Assembly: GCA_963718305.1 (NCBI GenBank)
Contig: CAVQZG010000015.1
Span: 91,904-155,903, forward strand
Length of the DNA: 64,000 nucleotides
DNA from: RYN-230 sp963718305
GTDB lineage: Bacteria > Actinomycetota > Actinomycetes > Streptosporangiales > Streptosporangiaceae
Direction of reading: 5' to 3'
Shown: in pieces, positions 55,504 through 63,049 of the stretch
Position numbering within the stretch: the first letter of the stretch is position 1
Layout: every line of letters starts with the position of its first letter
Notes under the pieces: model-generated
The model's input: only the letters and a program-made list of their open reading frames with translations
Told to the model about the DNA's origin: nothing
Database searches by the model: none
Program-made: the position numbers and the translations under genes

Positions 55504-55713
55504 GTGAACAAGGCCCTCGCATTGATCTCCGTGCTCGTGCTCGCAGCCGGGTTCGTGGTGTTCTGCGAGGTCAACCTGGCCCGGGCGGAGGAAGTGCGCT
55601 ACCTGCCCAAGTGGGTATGGGCGATCCTCTGCATGGGCATAGGGCTCACGATTCCGTTTGGCGGGATCGCTTACCTGGTGTTCGGGAAGGTCCGCAGGCC
55701 ACGCCCGGGATAA
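55504..55713 (+). CDS. Small two-helix membrane protein (PLDc_N type)
   Basis: The 69-residue protein has helix 1 at about 5-22 (LALISVLVLAAGFVVFCEV) and a second helix YLPKWVWAILCMGIGLTIPF, followed by GGIAYLVFGKVRR. This resembles the phospholipase D N-terminal (PLDc_N) membrane domain, which occurs as a small single-domain protein in actinomycetes. GTG 55504 follows GGAG. Confidence 0.75.
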   Translation: MNKALALISVLVLAAGFVVFCEVNLARAEEVRYLPKWVWAILCMGIGLTIPFGGIAYLVFGKVRRPRPG

Positions 55714-55741
55714 CGATCAAGGAAAATTGAGTATGGCCTGA

Positions 55742-55789
55742 TTAGCGGCCAGCCTCCCAGCGATCTGCTTCGTGGTCTTTTTGGCCTAG
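55742..55789 (-). pseudogene. PIN-domain toxin, fragment beyond the IS element
   Basis: Read on the minus strand with one CTAG target copy, the frame continues the toxin as GLGQKDHEADRW before diverging and stopping at 55742. This is the part of the PIN gene separated from its N-terminus by the IS701-type insertion. The DRW aspartate is one of the usual PIN acidic residues. Confidence 0.75.
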
Positions 55790-57214
55790 TACTCCAGCCG
55801 TAGATCGTTATGTTCATGGGTCTTGGCTTGTCGCTGGTAGTGGCTGGTCTGGCTCGGTGCTGGTGGCGCCGGCGCCAGGTGGACCAGCGCAGCCGGTGCC
55901 GGGCGTCGTCTGAGGGTTTGATGGTCAGGCCGGTGAGGAGGCTGGCGATTTCGTTGCGGGTCAGCGGGATCTGCCCGGCTGGGGCGGGGTTGCGGCGTGT
56001 TCGGTGGCGGCGGCGATGGTCAGGAAGGCGGCGGCGAGCATGGCGAGGGTGACCCAGCGGTGCCAGGAGGTCCAGCGTGCGGACCTGGTGCTCGTTCAGG
56101 CCGGTCAGGCCCTTGCGGCTGGAAGTTCTCCTCGATGGTCCACCGGAGCCCGGCGGTCTTGACCAGCGCGGCCAGGGTGACGGGCTGCGGCGCGTAGCAG
56201 CGGTAGAAGGCCAGTTCCCCGGTGCGCGGGTGGCGGCGGATCAGCAGCCAGCGGCATCCCGGCGCGCTGGGCTGCCGATGGTGATCCAGGCCCAGTCGTA
56301 GTAGCGGTGGCCTTTGGCGCCTTTCCCGGCGGACAGCCGCTGCCAGGCACGCTGGGGCAGGCGGGCGGCGAGCTCATCGGCGCGGATGGCCTGCCCGGCA
56401 TCGGCGGGCACCCGGTGGTCGCAGCGACACGGCCAGCACGTAGCGGACCTGGCGATCTTCCAGCCGGCTGCGCAGCTTCCCGTTGTCCCCGTAGACCTCA
56501 TCGGCGGCGACCAGCCGAACGGCACCCTGGCGGCGATGGCCCGCTCGATCATCCGCCGGGCCAGCTGCGGCTTGGTCGCGAACCCGGTGTCCTCGCGGGA
56601 TCCCGGCGGCCTGGCAGCGGGCCGGGTCAGCGGTCCAGGACTTCGGCAGGTAGAGCTCGCGGTCGATCAGCGCGTGCCCGGCCGCGGGAGGCGTAGCCGA
56701 GGTAGACGGCGACCTGGGCGTTCTCGATCCGCCCGGCCGTGCCGGTGTACTGCCGCTGCACCCCGGCCGTGGCGGTGCCTTTCTTGAGGTCACCGGTCTC
56801 ATCGGCTACCAGCACCGCACCCGGGTCACCTAAATGCTCGATGACGAAGCTGCGCAGGTCATCGCGCACGCCGTCGGCGTCCCACCGGGCCCGGGCCAGC
56901 AGGTGCTGCATCCCATCCGGCGTGGCGTCCCCGGCATGCTCAGCGATAGTCCAGCAGTTCTTGCGCGGCAGGGCGGCCAGCAGGCCCAGCACGAACGCCC
57001 GCGACCGCCGCCGCGGCTCAACCCGGCGGAAACGCGGCCCGATCCGGAGCATCAGCTCATCGAGCAACCCCAGCCACCGGGCCGGGTCTACGCTGTGGCC
57101 AGCGGCCACCGCAAGATCATCATGTGTCGACACAACCCGCGATGATCAAGCGGTGGCCGTTCCACGTCCAGCACCGCCACACCCACGATCACGATCTACG
57201 GCTGGACTTTTGAC
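55790..57214 (-). mobile_element. IS701-type insertion sequence with 4-bp target duplication
   Basis: The 1425-bp element is flanked by CTAG at 55786-55789 and 57215-57218, matching the YTAR duplication preferred by the IS701 family. Both ends carry TCCAGCCGTAGATCGT as inverted repeats, preceded by TAC on the left and GTCAAAAG on the right end. It encodes a DDE transposase, now frameshifted. Its insertion split a PIN-domain toxin gene. Confidence 0.85.
55830..57133 (-). pseudogene. IS701-family DDE transposase, multiple frameshifts
   Basis: Starting at 57133, the first frame includes LGLLAALPRKNCWTIAEHAG, VLVADETGDLKKGTATAGVQ and IENAQVAVYLGYAS. Other frames carry on with HALIDRELYLPKSWTADPAR, MIERAIAARVPFGW, AADEVYGDNGKLRSRLE, YYDWAWITIG, LRWTIEENFQ and LAMLAAAFLTIAAATEH. 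All are normal pieces of one transposase in order. At least six one-base shifts separate them. The element cannot make a full enzyme as written. Confidence 0.85.
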
Positions 57215-57517
57215 CTAGGCCGTGTCCGGTCCGGACACACCATGTGCGGAGCGAGGCATAAGCCTCGGCAAGACTTGGTCCCGGCCAGACGATCTCTGCT
57301 CGCGCTATCTCATACTCCAGTCGCCGGAGCCGTTCCGGGCCCCACCCGGCCAGCCTCGCGCCATAACCAAGCTCGGCGAGGGTGACGAACGAAATGACGG
57401 CTGGCCGACCCTCAAGGACCGGGCGATACCGCGCGGCCAGTAAGTTTCCGCTGGGTGTCAAGCGTGCGGCGAAGACCCGGTGTCGATGACGACCGGACCG
57501 CGAGAGCGGGGAGTCAT
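57215..57517 (-). pseudogene. PIN-domain toxin, N-terminal part, frameshifted and cut by IS701
   Basis: The ATG at 57517 overlaps the antitoxin stop (ATGA). The start reads MTPRSRGPVVIDTG, the acidic PIN motif. Loss of one G in a G-run at about 57476-57479 then shifts the frame. The rest reads VFAARLTPSGNLLAARYRPV, VISFVTLAELGYGARLAGW and AEAYASLRTWCVRTGHGLG, where the IS begins. PIN toxins are RNases neutralised by their antitoxin. The locus is inactivated twice as written. Confidence 0.85.
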
Positions 57518-57684
57518 GCCTCGAGCACAGCAGCGAGGAAGAGGCGATCCTCGTCCTCCGTGAGGCCATCGATGAGCACGTCCTCGTCAGGAGGTAGGGG
57601 ACGCGCAGCAGCTAGCACGTCGTCTTTGTCTCGCTCGCGGGTCACACCTTGAGAGGCCAGCTTGCGTGCTTCCGGCTCTGACAT
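57514..57684 (-). CDS. Antitoxin of the PIN toxin
   Basis: The 56-residue acidic protein starts MSEPEARKLASQGVTRERDK, continues DDVLAAARPLPPDEDVLIDG and ends RLFLAAVLEA. ATG 57684 is preceded by GGAGGTGCGCG. Its TGA overlaps the toxin ATG, the usual coupling in VapBC-type modules. It lacks a recognisable DNA-binding fold, and is short for a VapB. A relic of its 5' end lies at 50.8 kb. Confidence 0.8.
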   Translation of the reverse strand: MSEPEARKLASQGVTRERDKDDVLAAARPLPPDEDVLIDGLTEDEDRLFLAAVLEA

Positions 57685-58276
57685 CGCGCACCTCCATCCC
57701 TACCGTCAGAGTACACGCGGCAACCGACAGGACTCTGGCCATCGTCCCGCGTGCGGGGTAAGCCGAGCGGCTTCGCCTGGTTACGGGCGTGACCTGCTAA
57801 GACGGGAGGTCAGTTCTAGCCGTGGCTGACCCTCGTCACCCTGGCTAATGGCCCGCTAATGGCCCGGCGGTCTTGCGCTGACGTTGGGCTATCAACTGCC
57901 CGCACGCTCCACCCCGCTGATCATCCCGTCTGCCGTTGACCCGCCCGCCAGGGAAGCGGGCTTGCCCGGGTCGATGGCGGGCGGGATGATCGGCCACCTC
58001 AGCACCAACTGCCTCGCAGGCCATCGAGATCGCCCCGGAGCCGGAGCGCCCCACCGGAGACTCTTGGTTTCGGCCTTGCCTCGAACGGGCCGACGGTGTT
58101 GCAGACGATCACGGTTCGCGGCTGCCCGGCTGTGCTGATCTGCTCAGACGCAACAAACCCGACCCGGAGCAGGGTGCTAGCAGCTCTAGCGGCTTATGTG
58201 TTGGCTGGCCCTGGGCACGGTACTGCGGTGCAGGCCGAGGGTCGACCGATCAGGTGGCGTCCAGGGCGGCGGAGGG
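57685..58276. other. Intergenic stretch with a dispersed repeat
   Basis: About 590 bases with no gene that I can support. Bases 57832-57868 hold the second copy of the CTCGTCACCCTGG/CTAATGGCCC repeat found at 52625-52661. A 62-codon plus-strand frame at 58096-58284 has no recognisable features. Confidence 0.55.
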
Positions 58277-58663
58277 TCAGCTGAGCTCGCGAACCTTGAG
58301 GGTGTCGACGTGCTGCTGGAAGGCAACAGCTTTGCCACCGTTCATGGTCCACACGTGGACCATCTTCACCACGGCCGGTTCTCCGGAACTCTTGTGCTTC
58401 CACCCGTAGCTCCCGAGCGCCACGACTGTGTCACCGTCGGCGACGAACTGCTCGGGCACCACGGCGAAGTCATCGCCGATTTCCCCGAGTCGCATGAACA
58501 CCCCTTCGAGCACCGCCTGAGGGCCAACGTACGTGCCAGCGAGTGGGAATCCGTCGGCCTCGGTCCACTGGATGTCGTCGGCCATGGCACCGAGGGCGGC
58601 GGGAACGTCGCCCGTCGCGAAGCTCGCATAGGCGTTTTCGACGATTTCCTTGTTGGTGGCCAT
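58277..58663 (-). CDS. SnoaL-like (NTF2-fold) protein
   Basis: The 128-residue protein starts MATNKEIVENAYASFATGDV and contains MADDIQWTEADGFPLAGTY, FVADGDTVVALGSYGWKHK and VVKMVHVWTMNGGKAVAFQQ. These are the NTF2-fold segments of the SnoaL_2/ketosteroid isomerase-like group. ATG 58663 follows AGGAGGGA. It is divergent from a TetR gene across a palindromic operator. The ligand is unknown. Confidence 0.9.
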   Translation of the reverse strand: MATNKEIVENAYASFATGDVPAALGAMADDIQWTEADGFPLAGTYVGPQAVLEGVFMRLGEIGDDFAVVPEQFVADGDTVVALGSYGWKHKSSGEPAVVKMVHVWTMNGGKAVAFQQHVDTLKVRELS

Positions 58664-58686
58664 CTCGCGTCCCTCCTGTCGGCACT

Positions 58687-58724
58687 GGTACATGACAGTG
58701 TTATGCATAACACTGTCATGTACC
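58687..58724. promoter_or_regulatory. 38-bp perfect palindrome, operator of divergent SnoaL/TetR genes
   Basis: The left arm is GGTACATGACAGTGTTATG (58687-58705) and the right arm its exact complement to 58724. An imperfect second site (ATGACGGTGTTATGGATATA, from 58732) covers the TetR start codon at 58743. The arrangement suggests that the TetR protein represses both genes. Confidence 0.88.
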
Positions 58725-58742
58725 GATGTCAATGACGGTGTT

Positions 58743-59432
58743 ATGGATATACTGTCGAGCGTGCCGCCCCGGTCTGCCGACCCTCATCTGCGCGAAAGGA
58801 TCATCAACACCGCCGCGCGACTGCTGGCCACTGAGGGCGCCGTGTCGGCTCGGCGCTTGGCCCGCGAGCTGGGCATGTCGACGATGGTCGTCTATACCCA
58901 CTTCGGCGGGATGGACGAACTGACCCGACAGGTGATGCGCCGCGGGTTCGCCGATTTCGGAACCGAGCTGGACCGCGGCGCGGTCACCGGCGATGCCGTC
59001 GCCGACTGGATGACCTACCTCTGGAGCTACCGCCGCTTCGCTCTGCGCGAACCCCACCTGTACGGGGTGATGTTCGGTCCTGGACTGGCCACGTTCAGGC
59101 TCGGTGATCCCGCCGACCTCGAGGCGGCCAGATCCACCTTCGTCTCGCTCCTCCGTCGCATCCACGCCTGCGTCAACGCGGCCCGATGGGAGGTCGACGA
59201 CGTCACCACCGCCGGCGAAGCGGTCTGGTCCGGTGTGCACGGCCACACCACGCTCGAGCTCACCGGGTTCTTCGGTTCGGTCGGCCGCGACCCAGTGCGC
59301 TCGTACAGCGAGATCCTCACCAGGATGTCGATCGGCCTCGGCGACCACGCCCTAGCCACCGCCCGCTCGCTGTCGACCGCCAGACGGCGGGCCGTCCGCG
59401 CAGACCGAGCCGAGGCCGCGTCTGCACGATGA
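58743..59432 (+). CDS. TetR-family transcriptional regulator
   Basis: The protein has 229 residues from ATG 58743. The N-terminal HTH reads LRERIINTAARLLATEGAVS, then ARRLARELGMSTMVVYTHFG. The C-terminal domain (WSYRRFALREPHLYGVMFG, GVHGHTTLELTGFFG) matches TetR_C regulators with a WHG-like motif. Its start codon lies inside an operator half-site, so autorepression is likely. The target is the SnoaL-like gene. Confidence 0.92.
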   Translation: MDILSSVPPRSADPHLRERIINTAARLLATEGAVSARRLARELGMSTMVVYTHFGGMDELTRQVMRRGFADFGTELDRGAVTGDAVADWMTYLWSYRRFALREPHLYGVMFGPGLATFRLGDPADLEAARSTFVSLLRRIHACVNAARWEVDDVTTAGEAVWSGVHGHTTLELTGFFGSVGRDPVRSYSEILTRMSIGLGDHALATARSLSTARRRAVRADRAEAASAR

Positions 59433-59934
59433 GCGTTGCCGTGACCCACGGCAGACCGACGATGCTAGGGCTCGGGATCATGGCCCTGAGCTGGGCTCTT
59501 GTTGTGGAGCGGGTGACGAGAATCGAACTCGCACTATCAGCTTGGGAATGAGCGCAGCGGCAAGTCCTGACCGGCGGGAGGGCAGGTCACCACGCCGTTC
59601 GGCTGTGCCGCGAGTGACCGCCAGACTCAGCTTTCGACCAGTAGATCGGGCACGCAGCGGGCACGTTCGGCCCTCCCCCGCTTGGTCGGCGAGTCACTGC
59701 TAAGGAGAACTTGGCTGCTCCATGCGATCTCCACAGCCACCCCACATGGCCTGCACCTGCCCGGGTCCAACTTCCCTTCAGGTCGGTATGACGTTGCCTG
59801 CCGCCGATCTGGGGGCGACTCATGACTGATCCTGATCCGCGCGCACCGGGACCATCCACACCGGCGGCGGCGAGGGCCTGACCAGCACCGGTCTGACGTC
59901 CGGGATCCGCAGGCTGCCGATCTGGGCTTATATC
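59433..59934. other. Left junction of the tRNA-Gly island
   Basis: This 500-base stretch holds the left attachment repeat (59503-59548) and, at 59645-59662, a short sequence GGGCACGCAGCGGGCACG that is also the 3' coding end of the integrase at 63.87 kb. The 5' end of the CPBP protein may begin here: an ATG frame at 59822 is one base out of register. Confidence 0.5.
59503..59548. repeat. Left attachment repeat (copy of tRNA-Gly 3' end)
   Basis: These 46 bases are identical to 63954-63999, which is the 3' part of a tRNA-Gly gene. The copy is cut off after the anticodon region and followed by unrelated sequence. Upstream, a GGGCTC/CCTGAGCTGGGC stretch is also partly shared. This is the pattern left by site-specific integration into a tRNA gene. 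Confidence 0.9.
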
Positions 59935-60666
59935 GTGATCGCCGCCGTCTACCTGGCGATTTTGCAAGGGCTCGGCAAGCTGCTGACAGCTGGCCTGCAT
60001 GTCGGGTACGCAGCGCCCACCAATGTCACCGTACTTTGGCGCTCGATCACCGTGCCGGTCTTGGTGTCGCTGGTGTTCGTGTACGCCGTGGTGGCCGTAC
60101 TCGGCTGGTGGCGGCCGGTATTCACCGACGACAAGCCGGTCCGGCGCTGGGTGCGGATCATCCCGGTCATCATGATCATCACCGTCCTGGCCGGGATCAA
60201 CTATTCAGGGCTGAGCCATAAGGGCGGCGGGTTCATCATCCTGCTGCTGCTGACCTCGCTAGGGGTCGGTTTCGCTGAAGAGGGCATGTTCCGCGGCCTG
60301 GGCGTGGTCACGTTCCGGGTCAACGGGTTCACCGAGGCCAAGGTGGCCCTGTGGACCTGCGTGCTGTTCGGCCTTGCACATGCCACGAACCTGTTCAGCG
60401 AGGGACCCAAGGCGTTGGTCCAGGTCCTGGTCACGGCCCTGGCCGGGTACTTCTTCTACCTGATCCGGCGTGCCTTCAGCGGGCTGGTCGTCGCCGCCGT
60501 GCTACACGGCCTGTGGGACTTCGGAGCGATCTCCGGCCAGGTCGTCGCGGGCAAGGCCTACCCGCTGGGTGCGGGCCTGTTCATCCTGGCCGACATCATC
60601 CTGGCCATCATCGTCTTCAGCCGCCGCCATCACATCGAACCCGCCGAACCCGCCATACACGGCTGA
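59935..60666 (+). CDS. CPBP-family intramembrane metalloprotease
   Basis: A multi-helix membrane protein of 243 residues. The CPBP (Abi) motifs are EEGMFRG (115-121), FGLAHATN with His149, and VLHGLWDFG near 193. GTG 59935 is the only start in this frame after upstream stops. The residues just upstream (LTSGIRRLPIWAYIV) look native, so a one-base indel after ATG 59822 may have hidden a longer N-terminus. Relatives act in prenyl-protein-like processing or bacteriocin immunity. It is cargo of the tRNA-Gly island. Confidence 0.85.
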   Translation: MIAAVYLAILQGLGKLLTAGLHVGYAAPTNVTVLWRSITVPVLVSLVFVYAVVAVLGWWRPVFTDDKPVRRWVRIIPVIMIITVLAGINYSGLSHKGGGFIILLLLTSLGVGFAEEGMFRGLGVVTFRVNGFTEAKVALWTCVLFGLAHATNLFSEGPKALVQVLVTALAGYFFYLIRRAFSGLVVAAVLHGLWDFGAISGQVVAGKAYPLGAGLFILADIILAIIVFSRRHHIEPAEPAIHG

Positions 60667-60736
60667 GCCAGCACGAGCAGACCGGACCGCCGCATGACAT
60701 CGCTGACCCGGCCTCTATCCGGCGCCGATAGTGCCC

Positions 60737-60800
60737 GAAGATGCCGGAGATCCTGTCGCACCTAGAGGACTTCACGGCCTTCGGCGGATGACGACGCAGA
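60737..60800 (+). pseudogene. Integrase internal fragment
   Basis: The frame reads MPEILSHLEDFTAFGG and then a stop, followed by CGACGCAG. It matches the intact integrase segment LPDVLSHLEDFTAAGEDA and, after a gap, its LRRSN codons. A second decayed piece of the same integrase family inside the island. Confidence 0.75.
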
Positions 60801-60951
60801 GTCCAGCATCCACCACTTGGGCCATTCATCAGCCGGGCCGGTGACCTCTGGCCCTGCCTGGCCAGCGTCCGCCCGTCAAAGCTGAAGCTAGGAAACCGCG
60901 GGGAGCCATTAAGAGAACCTGGTGGCTCGCGACGCGAAGGAGGCGGCCGAA

Positions 60952-61335
60952 ATGCCGAAGATCATCGATGACCGGCGCACGGACATCGACTCGAATGCTC
61001 CTGCCGACAGCGAACAGCTCGCCCGCCAGGAGGCGGTCAAGCAGATCGAGCGCAGACGCCGGTTCAAGATCAGCACCGCTGTATCCGGCGTCGGCATGAT
61101 CCTGCTCGTGGCCATCTGGGCCATCGCGAAGTATCACAACGCGGGCGGGTGGCCGAGCAATGGATTCAGCCAGAGTTCTGGAATCCATGACGTGTGGAAC
61201 TTCTGGATCATCTATCCACTCGGCGCGTGGGTGTTCCTGACCGCCGCGGGCGGCTGGTCCGTTTACCTGCGCAAGCCGATTTCGGAGAGCGAGATCAAGC
61301 GCGAGATGGAGCGTCAGGCTGGCCCGCCCCGCTGA
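60952..61335 (+). CDS. 2TM-domain small membrane protein
   Basis: The protein has 127 residues from ATG 60952, which follows AAGGAGG at 9 bases. A charged helix RQEAVKQIERRRRFKIS leads into helix 1 (AVSGVGMILLVAIWAIAKY), then a loop and helix 2 (WNFWIIYPLGAWVFLTAAGG). The pattern of a charged helix, two membrane helices and a FWIIYPL segment fits the 2TM domain family. The C-terminus is charged and cytoplasmic. Function unknown. Confidence 0.75.
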   Translation: MPKIIDDRRTDIDSNAPADSEQLARQEAVKQIERRRRFKISTAVSGVGMILLVAIWAIAKYHNAGGWPSNGFSQSSGIHDVWNFWIIYPLGAWVFLTAAGGWSVYLRKPISESEIKREMERQAGPPR

Positions 61336-61649
61336 TCCCTGAGCGTCAGCGAAAACGCCGATGGCCGCGAGTGGGGATGGTTAGCGAGCTTCCCGGGCCT
61401 GAAGGGCCTCATGATCCCTAAGACCGAAGATGGCGTGAGGACCCGTGGCGTGATCGTTCCGGGCACGAGCGTTAGTGCGTGTTCTCCATGCACGGCCTTT
61501 GCGTGGCTGGATGACGGTGTCCTGAATACATGAGGTCGTCAGGCCGTGCCCGCTGTGTCGTCCTCGCTTACTGACCTGGTCGCTGGCCACCTCGATGTCC
61601 CCCGGTGGCTCGTCTGTCCGCGTGCCAGCGCGGTCACGCCGCGGGCGCT
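61336..61649. other. Intergenic region without recognised feature
   Basis: About 310 bases between the 2TM gene and the end of the serine hydrolase gene. I see no coding frame or hairpin that I can support. Confidence 0.5.
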
Positions 61650-62831
61650 CTACCCGCCGGGGGGCGGAGTCTGATCCCCCGGAGCCGATGGCGGAGGGTC
61701 GTTGGGTGCCAGCTTCGCGCCGATCTGTTCGAAAATTGGCACAGCTTCGTTGGGGTAGGAGCCCGTGGTCTTGTCGAATGCGCCTTCGGCGAACGTGACC
61801 ACCAGCGAGATGGCGATCCTCTGCGACGGCAGGTACGCCTCAAGCGCTGAATACCCGTTGCACAACGGGTCCTGGAGGAGCCAGTTACCCTTAATCACCA
61901 CGCCCATGCCGTAGGTGTACGCGTCGTTCCCGCGATGACATTGCGGGCACCCTGGGACCGGGCCACCCTGGTCGCGCATCTTGGTGTTGGTCATCGCCTT
62001 GAACGATTCCGGAGAGAGCAACTTGCCATTCCCGATAGCGATCGCCGTCTTGTCCATGTCATAGATGTTCGTCGTCTGGATGGCGCCCTTGGCGAGGCTC
62101 CACGACGTGTCCCAGTAGGTGGAGTCCACGTAGAAGGGCAGGCTCGGCGGGATGTTGTAGACGGAGCGCTGCTCGGAGTCCCAGGCATGCAGCACGGGCT
62201 CGGCGATCACCGGACTACCCGGGTCGGTCGTGTTTGTAAGTCCCAAGGGGCCGAGCACCTTGTCCTGCAGGACCTTATTCAGCGGCTGTCCAGTGATCCG
62301 GACGAGGGCCATGCCCAGGATCACGAAATTGGTGTGCGCGTAGTTCCAGTTAGTCCCCGGCGGGTACAGCAGCGGCAGGTCGAGGTGGGCGTAGAGGAGG
62401 ATCTCTTCCGGGATCCACGGCTTGTAGGGCTGGGTGTCGTTGACCTTGAGGAACTCCGGATCAGGGACGAAGTCGCGATACCCCGAGGTCATGCTGATGA
62501 GGTTGCCAAGCGAGACCTCGTCGGCGTGGGGGAGGTCGGGCAACCACTTCGAGAGCTTGTCGTCGAGGCTGACCTTCTCCTCGTCCACCAGTTGCAAGAG
62601 CAGGTTGGCGATATAGGACTCCGCCACCGAGCCGTTCCGGAAGTGCATGTCCGTGCTGGCGGGCACGCCCGTCATCGAGTTCCCGAACGCTTCGGTGATG
62701 ACGTCTTCCCCATCGATCGTCACCCGGACGATGACCGCCCTGAGCTGGTAGGTGTCCATCGCCGTCCGGATGATGTTCCGCACGTCGGCGGCCTTCACCG
62801 GATGCGCCGGCGCGACACTTCCGTCCGCCAT
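61650..62831 (-). CDS. Serine-hydrolase-like protein with altered SxxK motif (paralogue 2)
   Basis: A 393-residue protein of the beta-lactamase/D-Ala-D-Ala peptidase fold and a close relative of the 38.5-39.7 kb protein. The motif position is FRNGSVAESY: Ser68 is kept but Lys is replaced by Glu71. The second motif is YAHTNF instead of YxN. The C-terminal half (DPLCNGYSALEAYLPSQ, RIAISLVVTFAEGAF) is complete. No signal peptide is visible, unlike in paralogue 1, so it may be cytosolic. It is carried on the tRNA-Gly island. Confidence 0.82.
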   Translation of the reverse strand: MADGSVAPAHPVKAADVRNIIRTAMDTYQLRAVIVRVTIDGEDVITEAFGNSMTGVPASTDMHFRNGSVAESYIANLLLQLVDEEKVSLDDKLSKWLPDLPHADEVSLGNLISMTSGYRDFVPDPEFLKVNDTQPYKPWIPEEILLYAHLDLPLLYPPGTNWNYAHTNFVILGMALVRITGQPLNKVLQDKVLGPLGLTNTTDPGSPVIAEPVLHAWDSEQRSVYNIPPSLPFYVDSTYWDTSWSLAKGAIQTTNIYDMDKTAIAIGNGKLLSPESFKAMTNTKMRDQGGPVPGCPQCHRGNDAYTYGMGVVIKGNWLLQDPLCNGYSALEAYLPSQRIAISLVVTFAEGAFDKTTGSYPNEAVPIFEQIGAKLAPNDPPPSAPGDQTPPPGG

Positions 62832-62973
62832 CTCGGTCGTCCCCCGTCCCCGTCCATGACGTCCCTATCAGCCATCGTAATCGATGCTCATCGGGCACCC
62901 ATAGATGATCATCGGCCCCACCTGGCACTTTCAAACGTTGCCAGCCCGTGACTGACCCTGGTTTACCGGGGCT

Positions 62974-63049
62974 AATTGCACGCTAATTGCACAGTGATCA
63001 TGCCCGGGAGCTGTACGGTCCCGGCTGTCCCGCGCGTAGTCATGTCACG
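62974..63049. repeat. 76-bp direct repeat, right copy
   Basis: This is the second copy of the 55381-55456 segment, again containing the AATTGCACGC tandem and ending at CATGTCACG. Immediately after it the integrase coding similarity begins without its N-terminal domain, so the repeat end marks a rearrangement point. Confidence 0.85.

Noticed and set aside
58096..58284. A 62-codon plus-strand frame between the antitoxin and SnoaL genes
   Set aside because: No ribosome site, no homology that I recognise, and it lies in a repeat-containing gap.
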